Assembly: GCA_038230695.1 (NCBI GenBank)
Contig: JBBRMT010000003.1
Location: 1 to 54,247, forward strand
Source: QHBQ01 sp038230695
Lineage (GTDB): Bacteria; Chloroflexota; Chloroflexia; QHBQ01
DNA length: 54,247 nucleotides
Direction of reading: 5' to 3'
The notes under the pieces were generated by a model, which saw nothing but the letters and a program-made list of their open reading frames with translations, was not told the DNA's origin and made no database searches. How positions within the stretch are numbered: position 1 is the first letter of the stretch; each line of letters opens with the position of its first letter. Below are positions 34,062 through 42,345 of this stretch, in pieces. Both the position numbers and the translations under genes were made by a program.

Positions 34062-34778
34062 CTAACCCAGGTGGTTCTTGAAGAAGGCGATCAGTTCGGC
34101 CCAGGCATCAGCGGCGGCATCGGCGTTGCCCATGCCGTGTTGCGGGTTCATGAAGGCGTGACCGGCGTTAGGGTAGATGATGACCTTGGAATCGTCCTTC
34201 TCCTGCTGCTCGATCAGGCTCTCGATATTATCGCGGGTACTCTTGGGGATGCTCTGGTCGTTCTCGCCAAAGATGGCAAGGATCGGCACGGTAATCTTCG
34301 CCATATCTTCGGCGCTGGGATTGTAGCCGCCGCCGTAGAATGGCGCGATGCAGGTAAGATGGTCATTGTACTTCTGGGCGGTGTGCCAGGTGAGCATCCC
34401 GCCCATGCAGAAGCCCGCCATGCCCAGCGATTTTGGCTCGACATCGTCGCGCCCACTGAGGTAGCTTATTGCCTGCCCGATCTCGGTAACTGCCTGATCC
34501 TTGTTCAGCTCCATCGCCCCTTTTTGCGCCTCGTCTGGCTCGGTGACAACCTTACCGTGGTAGAGGTCGGGGGCAAGCACGATGTAACCCTCGTTGGCAA
34601 GCTGCTGCACCAGATCCTTGATGTGGGTGTCAATGCCCCACCACTCTTGCACCAGAATCACGCCGGGATGCTGCGCCCCATCATTGGGGCGGGCGAGGAA
34701 GCCATCGGCGCTACCGCCATTGCCCGAATAACTAACCGTCTCGCTGGTAACATTATAGCCCTGGGGATTAGGTTGCAT
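34062..34778 (-). CDS. Dienelactone hydrolase family protein (copy 2)
   Basis: 238 residues from the ATG at 34778, which has AGAAGGAG 8 nt upstream; an ATG at 34811 adds an unlikely MYHFAETEGVD prefix. Catalytic triad: Cys in GFCMGGMLTW, Asp in FGENDQSIP, His in GHAFMNPQHG. It is clearly paralogous to 32279-33001 (the first 22 residues differ at few positions). It is preceded by its own extended -10 promoter. Confidence 0.9.
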   Translation of the reverse strand: MQPNPQGYNVTSETVSYSGNGGSADGFLARPNDGAQHPGVILVQEWWGIDTHIKDLVQQLANEGYIVLAPDLYHGKVVTEPDEAQKGAMELNKDQAVTEIGQAISYLSGRDDVEPKSLGMAGFCMGGMLTWHTAQKYNDHLTCIAPFYGGGYNPSAEDMAKITVPILAIFGENDQSIPKSTRDNIESLIEQQEKDDSKVIIYPNAGHAFMNPQHGMGNADAAADAWAELIAFFKNHLG

Positions 34779-34830
34779 ATCTACTCCTTCTGTTTCCGCA
34801 AAATGATACACTGCGGTTTCTCATGTTGAG

Positions 34831-34839
34831 ATTATAACA
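34831..34839 (-). promoter_or_regulatory. Extended -10 promoter for dienelactone hydrolase copy 2
   Basis: TGTTATAAT on the minus strand, ~50 nt before the ATG at 34778, the same nonamer as at 1685-1693. It lies directly after the hairpin that ends the upstream glycosidase gene. Confidence 0.5.
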
Positions 34840-34840
34840 C

Positions 34841-34874
34841 AAACGCGGCGGTAATTTTACCGTCGCGTTTGTTA
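34841..34874 (-). terminator. 16-bp hairpin after the glycosidase-like gene
   Basis: ACAAACGCGGCGGTAA pairs with TTACCGTCGCGTTTGT with one mismatch and almost no loop, 32 nt after the stop at 34906 (minus strand). It separates the secreted protein gene from the next promoter. Confidence 0.6.
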
Positions 34875-34905
34875 CTTGCAAGCATCGTGCCGCCATTGGT
34901 GGGGG

Positions 34906-37503
34906 CTAAAACGGTGAGGTGGGGATGGCTTGGGTTAGCGGGCCGAGCGGCCCAGAATTGCCCCAGGCATCAACTGGAATGACCGCGAAGTAGTAGTTAG
35001 CGCCGTCGGTGAGCGCCAGCGCTTTGCCGCTGGTCTGGCTGACCGCCAGCCGCACGCGGGTGTGCATCGCGGTTGCGTCAAGCTGGGCCACTGGCTTCAT
35101 GCCATCCACCGAGTCGAATGACGCATCGCTGGCGTAGATGCGGTAGCCGACTGTGGTAGTGGCTGGCTGGTAACCAACCCAGTCAAGTTCGACCGCGCTG
35201 CCACGCTGACTATCGGCGGCCAGCGCGTTTATCGGCGGCTGGGCCACGCTATCGTGGTCCACCCGCAAGAGGCGGATGTTGTCCACGTACAGCACCCGTC
35301 CCGCTTCTGCCTGGCGATAGCCAAATAGATAGTGGCCGATCTGGGTGAGATCAATCTTGGTCGCAGTGTTTATCTGATAGGCGAAATGTTCGTTGCCGGG
35401 GTAGACCTGGGCCTGCCAGTCGGCGGCCACGCTGGAGTCGTCGTTGTAGATGGCGGAGTGAACCAGCGGGTAGGGAAAGGCCAGTGAGGGATTGGTAACA
35501 TCGAGGGCGAGGAAGTCGTACTGCGACCAGTCGCGGGGTTGGAAGTCCGCCCCCTCCGGCTGCTTGTAAGCGCCCGCCCACAGAGTATCGTAGTTGCTCT
35601 GGCCGGTGTAGCCAAACTGCGCCGCCTGTGTGCCGGAGGTGGCCCCGGCACCCACACCGAGGATGCTGACCGCGCCGGACGGGTCGGAGCGCCAGCTTGC
35701 CAGGTCGGCATCGCTCTCGAAGTCGCTAATGGTGGCAACCGTGTTGACGCTATAAACATAGAAAGGCTGCGCGGCAGTGTAGGCCAGACCATCGGGCCGG
35801 TCGGACCAGGCGCGGATGCGCCAGTACCAGCGGCCAGTATCAAGCGGGTCGGGCAGTTGCAGCCAGGTGCCAGTTGCCACATAGGTGCGCGAGTCGGCGA
35901 AATCTGGGCGGCGCGATAGCTGCAGCGTGTAGGTTGTCACCCCACTAACCCCCTCCCACGAGAAGGTGGGGTCACTGCTGAATACCTTGCCGAAGGCGCG
36001 AGGATAATAGGGGGTTGGCACTGCGCCCACCGTTTGCCCAACGCGCTGCTCGTAGACGTGCTGGTTATAATCGGCCATTCGCAGCACCAGCGAGTTGTAG
36101 GGGCGGTCGGTTGCGTCTACCAGACCCCAGTTGTTGCTCTGGTCGGAGCGAAGGCCCACTGCCGGATCATCGGCATAGTCGAACCAGTGAACACCAACCA
36201 CATATGGGCGCTTGACCAGTTCGTTGATGAAGGTACGATAGGCATCGGCGCGGCTGTCTTGAGTAGGCAGGATGGGGCCGGGGCTGCCGAAGTTGTTGGG
36301 CTGGCCGCTGTCGGCGGCGCGGGCGGTGAACTCGGTGATTAGCACCGGCTTGTTGCCCCATACGCCCGCCTGATCCACGGTGGTGAGATCGGGCGCGGCA
36401 TAGTTGAAGTTACGATTGTAAACGTTGACCGATTGCACATCAATATAGGGCTGGGCGGCCTCCACCACGGCACGGAACTGCGGCGGCGGTAGGTGACGGT
36501 CGCCGAGGATGAGATGGTTGGGGTCACGGGCGCGAACGCTGCTGCTGGTGACGCTATAGTAGCGGTCGGCAATCTGGCGTAGGAAGGCATCTTTGTTGTC
36601 ATCGGCGGCGGGGTTGGTAATGCTGGTGGTGTTGAGCAGGCTGGTGGCCTCATTACCGTTGAAGCTAGTGTAGCCGCTGCCCCAGGCGGCGTTGAGCGCA
36701 CCAATCGAGGCGTAGCGCGAGGTCAGCAGATTTACCCAGGCCCGTTTGCCCGCCGCGCTGGCGGGCAGGGCAATGTAGTTCTCCACCACGGTGTTGTGGG
36801 GTTGGGCGACATAGAAGCCGTTGTGATACCACCACAGTTCGTTGTCGAGGAAGTAGCCCAGCAGCCAGGGATTGTGGATGGCGGCATCGCTGATGTTGGC
36901 CTTGACCGCTTGCTGCACCGCGGGGGGGAAGGCGGGGTCGAAAACATCGGGGAAGCCTGAGCTGGCGCGGGGCATCTGCCCGGCGGTAAGGTCGAGCAGG
37001 CGAGTTGAAACCAGGCCGCGCCCATCCAGGGCGGGATCGCTCCAACTGCCAATAGTGTTGAAACCCCAGCTAATTAGACGCTGGCTGGCGAGGTTGTACC
37101 AGGCGCCCAGGTCAGGATACTGCTTTGCGTTGTAATAAGCGTAACTATCGGTCGCGCCGCTGCCCACCGATGGCGAGATTGAATTGACCCCCATTGACCA
37201 AAAGGCGTGGCCTTCGGGCGTAACCAGCCACCAGCGACCATCAATCTGCGCGGTGCGGAAGTAGCCGCTGCTGTTGTCAATCGGCAGCCCAAGAGAGCCG
37301 CCATACTGATCGCTGCTAGGGCCGTGCGCCCCCCCTGATGTAGCGAACGGTGGAGTTTGGTTGCTTTTGACCCCACCATCACTAAGCGGCGCTGCTTTAT
37401 TTTGCAGCGAATGGCTACCGCCCAACTGCCCCGGCCCCAACGTCAACACCAACAGCAGCAGCAGGCTGAGAGCGACCTGCGTTCTTAGCATCCAATGTGG
37501 CAT
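34906..37503 (-). CDS. Secreted clan GH-A-like glycosidase with C-terminal accessory domains
   Basis: 865 residues from the ATG at 37503, chosen because GGAAGGAG lies 9 nt upstream. A signal peptide follows (LRTQVALSLLLLLVLTLGPG). The TIM-barrel part begins GYFRTAQIDGRWWLVTPEGHAFWSMG, as in agarase/GH50-like and beta-galactosidase-type enzymes. The likely acid/base Glu is in YFLDNELWW (~222) and the nucleophile Glu in PVLITEF (~391). The C-terminal half has an FnIII-like segment (TYTLQLSRRPDF, WYWRIRAWSDRP), a beta-sandwich (SDFESDADLASW to YVDNIRLLRVD) and another FnIII-like domain. It probably degrades an external polysaccharide; the exact family is uncertain. Confidence 0.82.
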   Translation of the reverse strand: MPHWMLRTQVALSLLLLLVLTLGPGQLGGSHSLQNKAAPLSDGGVKSNQTPPFATSGGAHGPSSDQYGGSLGLPIDNSSGYFRTAQIDGRWWLVTPEGHAFWSMGVNSISPSVGSGATDSYAYYNAKQYPDLGAWYNLASQRLISWGFNTIGSWSDPALDGRGLVSTRLLDLTAGQMPRASSGFPDVFDPAFPPAVQQAVKANISDAAIHNPWLLGYFLDNELWWYHNGFYVAQPHNTVVENYIALPASAAGKRAWVNLLTSRYASIGALNAAWGSGYTSFNGNEATSLLNTTSITNPAADDNKDAFLRQIADRYYSVTSSSVRARDPNHLILGDRHLPPPQFRAVVEAAQPYIDVQSVNVYNRNFNYAAPDLTTVDQAGVWGNKPVLITEFTARAADSGQPNNFGSPGPILPTQDSRADAYRTFINELVKRPYVVGVHWFDYADDPAVGLRSDQSNNWGLVDATDRPYNSLVLRMADYNQHVYEQRVGQTVGAVPTPYYPRAFGKVFSSDPTFSWEGVSGVTTYTLQLSRRPDFADSRTYVATGTWLQLPDPLDTGRWYWRIRAWSDRPDGLAYTAAQPFYVYSVNTVATISDFESDADLASWRSDPSGAVSILGVGAGATSGTQAAQFGYTGQSNYDTLWAGAYKQPEGADFQPRDWSQYDFLALDVTNPSLAFPYPLVHSAIYNDDSSVAADWQAQVYPGNEHFAYQINTATKIDLTQIGHYLFGYRQAEAGRVLYVDNIRLLRVDHDSVAQPPINALAADSQRGSAVELDWVGYQPATTTVGYRIYASDASFDSVDGMKPVAQLDATAMHTRVRLAVSQTSGKALALTDGANYYFAVIPVDAWGNSGPLGPLTQAIPTSPF

Positions 37504-37586
37504 CTGATTGCGCTCCTTCCCGGACATAAAATTACCGTGTACTCTCTATGCTATAGTCAAACGAGCGCGATTCGCTTCAGTTATTT

Positions 37587-38039
37587 TTATAAGAGTTGCT
37601 GACAATTCTGGCACCGGCCATAGACCTCCAGATGGTGGCCCTCTACCCTGAAGCCCTGGCGTTCGCCCAGCCGCGCCAGCAACGCTTCGACCTCACCTTG
37701 CTCGAAATCCATTACCCGATTGCAGTTGGCGCAGACGATGTGGTGATGGTGGGCGCGACCACAGACTACATAGCTGTGGCAGCCCGCATCGTCCAGGTGG
37801 ACGCGCTGCAAGATGCCCACCTCGGTTAGCAAATCAAGAGTTCGGAAAACCGTGGCCCGCCCGATGCTGGCAGCCTCGCGCTGCACGCTGTCGAGCAACT
37901 CGGCGGAAGTGAAGCGCTCGTGGCCGCCCGCACTAATGGCAAGGATGGCGCGGCGTGGCTCGGTCAAGCGGTAGCCTGCATTGTCCAATTGACGCAGCAA
38001 TGTTGCTGTCGGATCTCTTCTAATTGCCTCACTTACCAT
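37587..38039 (-). CDS. Fur-family transcriptional regulator
   Basis: 150 residues from the ATG at 38039 (GGGAG 5 nt upstream); the ATG at 38051 has no spaced ribosome site. Winged-helix region: YRLTEPRRAILAIS, FTSAELLDSVQ, IGRATVFRTLDLLTEVGIL. Metal-binding part: HHHHIVCANCNRV and YGRCQNCQQLL give the two CxxC of the structural zinc site, with the HHHH region for the sensing site. Which metal or signal (Fe, Zn, peroxide) is sensed cannot be told. It is expressed from its own promoter and may control itself. Confidence 0.93.
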   Translation of the reverse strand: MVSEAIRRDPTATLLRQLDNAGYRLTEPRRAILAISAGGHERFTSAELLDSVQREAASIGRATVFRTLDLLTEVGILQRVHLDDAGCHSYVVCGRAHHHHIVCANCNRVMDFEQGEVEALLARLGERQGFRVEGHHLEVYGRCQNCQQLL

Positions 38040-38065
38040 TGTAGCTCCCATCCTTTATTGATACT

Positions 38066-39448
38066 CTAATGATACTGCCAAAGGCGGAGATTGTCAAATA
38101 AATCAGGATTATTTTTACTCAGGGCTTCAGCGTAAACAGCCTCCACTTGTGGCACAACCACAGACGTGCTGAAGGTGGCTTTGGCGTGGGCGAGGGCCGC
38201 TGCGCCGAGGCGATCGCGGAGATCGGAGTCGGCTTCGAGGCGGGCAATGGCGGCGGCGAAGGATGGCAGATCGGCGGCTAGCAGGCCGGTTTCGCCATCG
38301 CGGATGATGTCGGGCGTGCCGCCGGTGTTCATCGCCACTATCGGCAGGCCGAGGGCGCTGGCTTCGAGCAACACGCGACTGAGTGGCTCAGGCCAGGCCG
38401 AGGGGAAGAGTAGTCCACTCGCCCCCCCCATCTGGCGTAGCGCCTCATCGTTGGGCAGCCAGGGAGTGATGCTCAGGCCCACACCCGCCGCCTCCGCCGC
38501 CAATTCGAGCGACTCGCGTAGCTTGCCATCGCCCAACACCTGGGTAGTCCACGCGCTGCGGGCCGCCGCCAACGCAAGAACGAGCAACTCCGCGCCCTTA
38601 TTCGGCTCCAGCTTGCCCGCGAAAACCCAGTGGGAAGCATGAGGCATGATGGATGAGGAATAAGGTGAGGGTGCTTCGGTAGGGGCGAACCGTTGTTCGC
38701 CCTGGTCGCCCCCATGTACTATCTCGGACAGCGCGACGAAATCAATCATATTTGGCACGACGCGCACGCGGTCGGCGGAAACGTAGGGGCGTAGGCGGTT
38801 GGCTGCGTAGTTGCTAACCGCGATTACCCGATTGCTACGGGCCAGCCAGCGGCGCTTCAGGCGCAGGTTGGCCTCCATGTACGGTATTAGCGGCCAGCCT
38901 AGCATCCCCTTTATCCCCGCGATATGTATTAGCCCACGCGCTAGATCGCGGGTGGTGCAACCATGGCAGGCGATGTCTCCGTGCCGCAGCGTGCCGAAGT
39001 AGCAGAGCGCCCACCAGTCGCGGATGGTGCTGACTGAGGCGATGCCTGCATCCTCTGCCGCCATCACGGCGGGTGGGATGCTGAGGCCATTCTGCCCATG
39101 CACAATGTCTATGCGTTCGCGGCGGATAAGGTCGCGTAGGAAGCGGCGGAAACCAGCGTAGAGCCGTTCGTTGCGCTGATAGTTGGTCAGGATTGGCAAC
39201 TTGATCGGCAGTTCGCGGTGGGCATACTCATGCACGGCAAAGCCGTCATAGTCGGTCAGCAGGTTGCGAGTTGCCCCGATGCGCGGGCGGGCTACCACTA
39301 CGTAATGCCCGCACTCACGCAACGCCCGCGCCAGGTAGTAGCTGCTCCACCCGCTGCCACCGCACCTGGGGGGGAACACGTCCGTCGCGATCAAGATCCT
39401 CGTGGGAGTTTTGAGTTTTGAGTTTTGAGTTGTGAGTTGTGAATTCAT
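38066..39448 (-). CDS. Glycosyltransferase family 4 (second of pair)
   Basis: 460 residues. GT-B fold: N-terminal LIATDVFPPRCGGSGWSSYYLARAL and DIVHGQNGLS; C-terminal VFAGKLEPNKGAELLV, SEPLSRVLLEASALGLPIVA (EX7E-type motif) and GGTPDIIRDGETGLL. Residues 3-13 (SQLTTQNSKLK) come from a heptamer array and a further segment (~248-272, near GGDQGEQRFAPTEAPSPY) is encoded by a repeat composite. The ATG overlaps the stop of the upstream glycosyltransferase (ATGA). With the methyltransferase at 40652-41848 it forms a three-gene cluster for a surface glycan. Confidence 0.9.
   Translation of the reverse strand: MNSQLTTQNSKLKTPTRILIATDVFPPRCGGSGWSSYYLARALRECGHYVVVARPRIGATRNLLTDYDGFAVHEYAHRELPIKLPILTNYQRNERLYAGFRRFLRDLIRRERIDIVHGQNGLSIPPAVMAAEDAGIASVSTIRDWWALCYFGTLRHGDIACHGCTTRDLARGLIHIAGIKGMLGWPLIPYMEANLRLKRRWLARSNRVIAVSNYAANRLRPYVSADRVRVVPNMIDFVALSEIVHGGDQGEQRFAPTEAPSPYSSSIMPHASHWVFAGKLEPNKGAELLVLALAAARSAWTTQVLGDGKLRESLELAAEAAGVGLSITPWLPNDEALRQMGGASGLLFPSAWPEPLSRVLLEASALGLPIVAMNTGGTPDIIRDGETGLLAADLPSFAAAIARLEADSDLRDRLGAAALAHAKATFSTSVVVPQVEAVYAEALSKNNPDLFDNLRLWQYH
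38069..38097 (-). promoter_or_regulatory. Consensus-like sigma70 promoter of the fur-family gene
   Basis: On the minus strand TTGACA (38097-38092), exactly 17 bp, TATCAT (38074-38069), about 30 nt before the ATG. It lies in the last codons of the upstream glycosyltransferase gene. The -35 is a perfect match. Confidence 0.75.
38634..38704. repeat. Repeat composite inside the glycosyltransferase gene
   Basis: Heptamer-like units GAAGCAT, GAGGCAT, GATGGAT, GAGGAAT, AAGGTGA (38634-38668) are followed by the REP-like GTAGGGGCGAACCGTTGTTC + GCCC (38679-38702). It lies between the two Rossmann halves of the enzyme, in frame. Confidence 0.7.
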
Positions 39449-39480
39449 AAGCTCATACCTCGTGCCTCATGCGTCATGCC
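39404..39480. repeat. Heptamer array spanning the junction of two genes
   Basis: Eleven 7-bp units in unbroken register: GGGAGTT, TTGAGTT x3, GTGAGTT, GTGAATT, CATAAGC, TCATACC, TCGTGCC, TCATGCG, TCATGCC. The stop codon of the upstream glycosyltransferase and the start codon of the next lie inside it (39445-39448). Confidence 0.88.
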
Positions 39481-40650
39481 TACCATTATCTCTTCCAATG
39501 CGCGACAGTGTTCCTGCCAACTGTATTTTTCCACTACCCGCTGGCGGGCGGATGCGCCCATTGTGGCGGCGTAGGCATGGTCGGATAGCAGCGAGGTGAG
39601 GCGATCGCGTAGAGCAGTGACATCGCCAGCGGGATAGAGCAGGCCATCAACACCGTCACGGATAATCTGGTCGAGGGGAGTAATGTCAATGGTGATGGTG
39701 GGCAGCGACATCGCCATATACTCGAAAATCTTGAGCGGCGACCAGTAGAAGCCGAATAGCCTCAAGGCTTCGTGCGTCGCCGGGTTGAAGGGCGCGACCC
39801 CCACGCTAGCAAGGGCAAGATATAGCGGCACCTCATCGTAGGAGACAGCGCCAGGGCTGATGAAGCGGTCCGCCAGCCCCACGCCCATTGCCTGCACCTC
39901 GCCGCACAGCGGCCCGTCGCCAAGAAAGAGGAAGGCAGGATCCGGCCAGGTTCTGGCAAGCTGAACGGCGGCGGCGGCGAACTGATCCACCCCGTGCCAG
40001 TGGCGAAAGCTGCCGCTAAAGACTGCCACCGGCTGCCCTTCGCGCAAGCCGAGCCGCTGTCGCAGTGCGGCAAGCTCCGCGCCCTGTTCGCTTATTACCC
40101 GCTGGCGGTCGAACTGGGCAACGTTTGCGCCCCATGGCAACTCGCAGATCTTGTCGCGCTGGGGCAATAGTTGGGGAGGCACCGTGCTGGCAAGCGGGGT
40201 GACAATGCGCGAAGCGAGGCGGCACTGCCGCGCTGCCCATCGTTGCAAAGGGTGGCCGAACCGCCGATCCAACTTACTCTTGCGACTAGCTGGCGGGTCC
40301 ACAATAGGGGCGTTGATTTCGAGGATGCTGGGGATGTGCTTGCGAGTAGCGGTGAGGATGCCCGCGCCCGCGAGGTTGTAGTAACGCTCCATGATAATGT
40401 CGGGGCGCATTTGGTGAGCAAGGCGGCGGACGCTGGGGTAATAGAGCAGTCCCGCCGCCTTGCCCCAGCGCAGGCGATGGAAACGCGCCCCGCCGATAAT
40501 CTCATTATCAGGCTGACCACCCGCGTGCATGGTAACCACTTCGACCTGATGGCCGCGATTGGCGAGGCCACTCGCCACTTCCAGAACGTGGGTCGCGCCA
40601 CCATGCGCCCCAGGTGCGGTAATACCCGCCGCCACATAGAGGATACGCAC
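39445..40650 (-). CDS. Glycosyltransferase family 4 (first of pair)
   Basis: 401 residues from the GTG at 40650, a few nt after the stop of the methyltransferase gene; the longer ATG frame would begin in that gene. GT-B motifs: LYVAAGITAPGAHGGATHVLEVASGLA at the start, VFSGSFRHWHGVDQFA, PAFLFLGDGPL, SVGVAPFNP and the nucleotide-sugar region WSPLKIFEYMAMSLPTI (E-x7-type). The last residues (near MTHEARGMSL) are encoded by the heptamer array. It presumably adds a sugar to a surface polysaccharide or glycolipid with its neighbours. Confidence 0.9.
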   Translation of the reverse strand: MRILYVAAGITAPGAHGGATHVLEVASGLANRGHQVEVVTMHAGGQPDNEIIGGARFHRLRWGKAAGLLYYPSVRRLAHQMRPDIIMERYYNLAGAGILTATRKHIPSILEINAPIVDPPASRKSKLDRRFGHPLQRWAARQCRLASRIVTPLASTVPPQLLPQRDKICELPWGANVAQFDRQRVISEQGAELAALRQRLGLREGQPVAVFSGSFRHWHGVDQFAAAAVQLARTWPDPAFLFLGDGPLCGEVQAMGVGLADRFISPGAVSYDEVPLYLALASVGVAPFNPATHEALRLFGFYWSPLKIFEYMAMSLPTITIDITPLDQIIRDGVDGLLYPAGDVTALRDRLTSLLSDHAYAATMGASARQRVVEKYSWQEHCRALEEIMVGMTHEARGMSL

Positions 40651-40651
40651 G

Positions 40652-41848
40652 CTACTCGGCCCGCAGCAGGATGAAGAACGGCCCGGTACGCATTCGGCCA
40701 AAGAACACCAGATCGAGCAGCATCACGCGGGTAAGACCCTGCAAACCAGCGCGATATAGCCCGCCCCGCGCGATCTGGCGCTTGGCCTCGCGGCGGGCCA
40801 ATTCAGCAGCGGCATCATGTTCCGGCTCCAACGCGTGTTCGTGAGCCGCTTCGCCAAAGCTATCGCCAAAGTCGTTGTGCTGGTGGGCGACCGCAGCTTG
40901 CAGTGCAGCTTTGCGGCGGGCGCGAGCTTGCGCCCTGGTCAGCACCGATTCGCCCAGCTTGGCGATCACATTTTCGGTCAAGCTCTGGAATACGCCGTTC
41001 CAGAAGATTACCCGCTCTAGCTGCAACCCGCTCTCGTCAACCACCTCGCGCAGTTGGTCAAAGGTAGCCACATCCTTCACATGGTCGGACTTGCGAAGGC
41101 GGTCGCGGCGGAAATCAGCCAGCCCCACCCGCTCCAGCCCTTTGCCCACCACTCGTGACCCGCTGATTAGCGGTTGCAACAGCGAACGTTCGCGGGTGTT
41201 CGAGTAGATCATCGCCCGTCCGCCCGGCTTAAGCACCCGCCTTATCTCCTTGAACATTTGCACCACGTCGGCAGTGGTAAGGTGTTCCATCACATCGAGC
41301 GAGAATACCGCGCTGAAACTGGCGGTAGCAAAGGGCAGGGCGCGGGCATCGGCCTGGGCCAAATCCACAGCGTTAATCGCCTCGGCGGCGAATAGCGGAG
41401 CGGGGTCAATGCCCACCATGTGATTGACGCGGCGGCGATTCCAGAAAGCAAACTTGCCGTTGCCGCAGCCGATCTCCAGCGCGGCATCGTTGGCCCGCAA
41501 CTGCAGCAAGCGGCGCAAAGTCACGTTGCGTACCCCCGCGCCGAGCAGCGGCTGGCTGATGTGGCGATAATCCAGCGCCGCCTCAAACTCATGCTGATGG
41601 GCCACATAGTCGGAGGTATGCGCGAACTCGCCGCCCGCCGCAAAGTTTGCCCCCTGTGGCATCAGGCTAAGATACCCTTCCTTGGGGTTGTAGGGATAGC
41701 GGCGGCCACACTCGGCGCAGGCTAGCGCATAGCCTTCACTGGTGTGTTCCAGGGTGAGGCTGCCCCAGGCACGGGCATCTATCATCGCTGGCACGCGGGC
41801 TATGCAATCAGGGCAACGCACAATCTTCAGCAGCTTCTCGGAAATCAA
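40652..41848 (-). CDS. SAM-dependent methyltransferase with N-terminal zinc-ribbon (Trm112-like) domain
   Basis: 398 residues, TTG start with GGGAG 8 nt upstream. N-terminal small domain: CPDC (~14-17) and CAEC (~47-50) bracket a beta-ribbon followed by GYLSLMP, as in Trm112-like domains. The methyltransferase core is ALEIGCGNGKFAFWN (motif I), VGIDPAP, DARALPFATASFSAVFSLDVMEHL and VLKPGGRAMIYS. The C-terminus is Ala/Arg-rich and helical. It is the first gene of the sugar cluster, so its substrate is probably a glycan or lipid-linked sugar (inference). Confidence 0.85.
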   Translation of the reverse strand: MISEKLLKIVRCPDCIARVPAMIDARAWGSLTLEHTSEGYALACAECGRRYPYNPKEGYLSLMPQGANFAAGGEFAHTSDYVAHQHEFEAALDYRHISQPLLGAGVRNVTLRRLLQLRANDAALEIGCGNGKFAFWNRRRVNHMVGIDPAPLFAAEAINAVDLAQADARALPFATASFSAVFSLDVMEHLTTADVVQMFKEIRRVLKPGGRAMIYSNTRERSLLQPLISGSRVVGKGLERVGLADFRRDRLRKSDHVKDVATFDQLREVVDESGLQLERVIFWNGVFQSLTENVIAKLGESVLTRAQARARRKAALQAAVAHQHNDFGDSFGEAAHEHALEPEHDAAAELARREAKRQIARGGLYRAGLQGLTRVMLLDLVFFGRMRTGPFFILLRAE

Positions 41849-41988
41849 AACTGGCTCCCTCGTAATTAGGCATGGATAAAAGCATGACTAGTATAAGAAA
41901 CGCTGGGGGCGATGTCAAGCTAGCAAACGGGTTGCGAGAGTAGCTACGACTATTTATCCAGGAGCCGCCCCCTGGCTTTCTGCCTGCC

Positions 41989-42047
41989 TGACCTCCAACT
42001 GACCATATTGACCTCGATTTGACCCCTCATTCAACCCTCGGATGACC
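41989..42047 (+). promoter_or_regulatory. Direct repeats of TGACC with ~11-bp period
   Basis: TGACC begins at 41989, 42000, 42009, 42020 and 42043, with a variant TCAACC at 42031: spacings of 11, 9, 11, 11 and 12 bp. A -10-like TATCAT follows at 42071-42076. One-turn direct repeats in place of a -35 resemble sites for PhoB/OmpR-type response regulators. It lies in the ~290-bp gap upstream of the small secreted peptide at 42136. Confidence 0.6.
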
Positions 42048-42135
42048 TTCCGCCCATGATATGCCCTAGCTATCATTAGCTCAGTTGATAACTTCAACTG
42101 CCAATATTTCACGGTTCATAGAAAGGAGATTCACA

Positions 42136-42282
42136 ATGCTGAAGAAACTGTTCTTCGCCCTGCTGCTAGCCTTCGCGCTGGCAACCGGCATCTTCGCCGG
42201 GCTGGGGCAAGACAACCATAGCGTTATCAGCGTTACCCATGCTGGCGCTTGTCCCATCGAAGACCCCGATTGTCCCGACTAA
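42136..42282 (+). CDS. Small secreted peptide with two cysteines
   Basis: 48 residues, preceded by GAAAGGAG at good spacing. The N-terminus MLKKLFFALLLAFALATGIF is a typical signal peptide. The remainder is short and acidic with two Cys (ACPIEDPDC near the end), so the exported product would be about 25 residues. No transporter or modification enzyme is directly adjacent in the same direction except the ABC half-exporter ~1.4 kb downstream. It could be a pheromone, a bacteriocin-like or a cell-wall peptide; I do not recognise it. Confidence 0.65.
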   Translation: MLKKLFFALLLAFALATGIFAGLGQDNHSVISVTHAGACPIEDPDCPD

Positions 42283-42305
42283 CGTAGCGCAACGTGGGTA
42301 GTACG

Positions 42306-42333
42306 TGCAACCCTGGCGTCAGAACCAGGGTTG
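42306..42333. terminator. Hairpin between convergent genes
   Basis: GCAACCCTGG / CCAGGGTTGT, 9-bp stem with a 9-nt loop, just after the small peptide gene and before the 3' end of the TPR gene. It has no U-run, so terminator activity is uncertain. Confidence 0.45.
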
Positions 42334-42345
42334 TATATCATCCCA

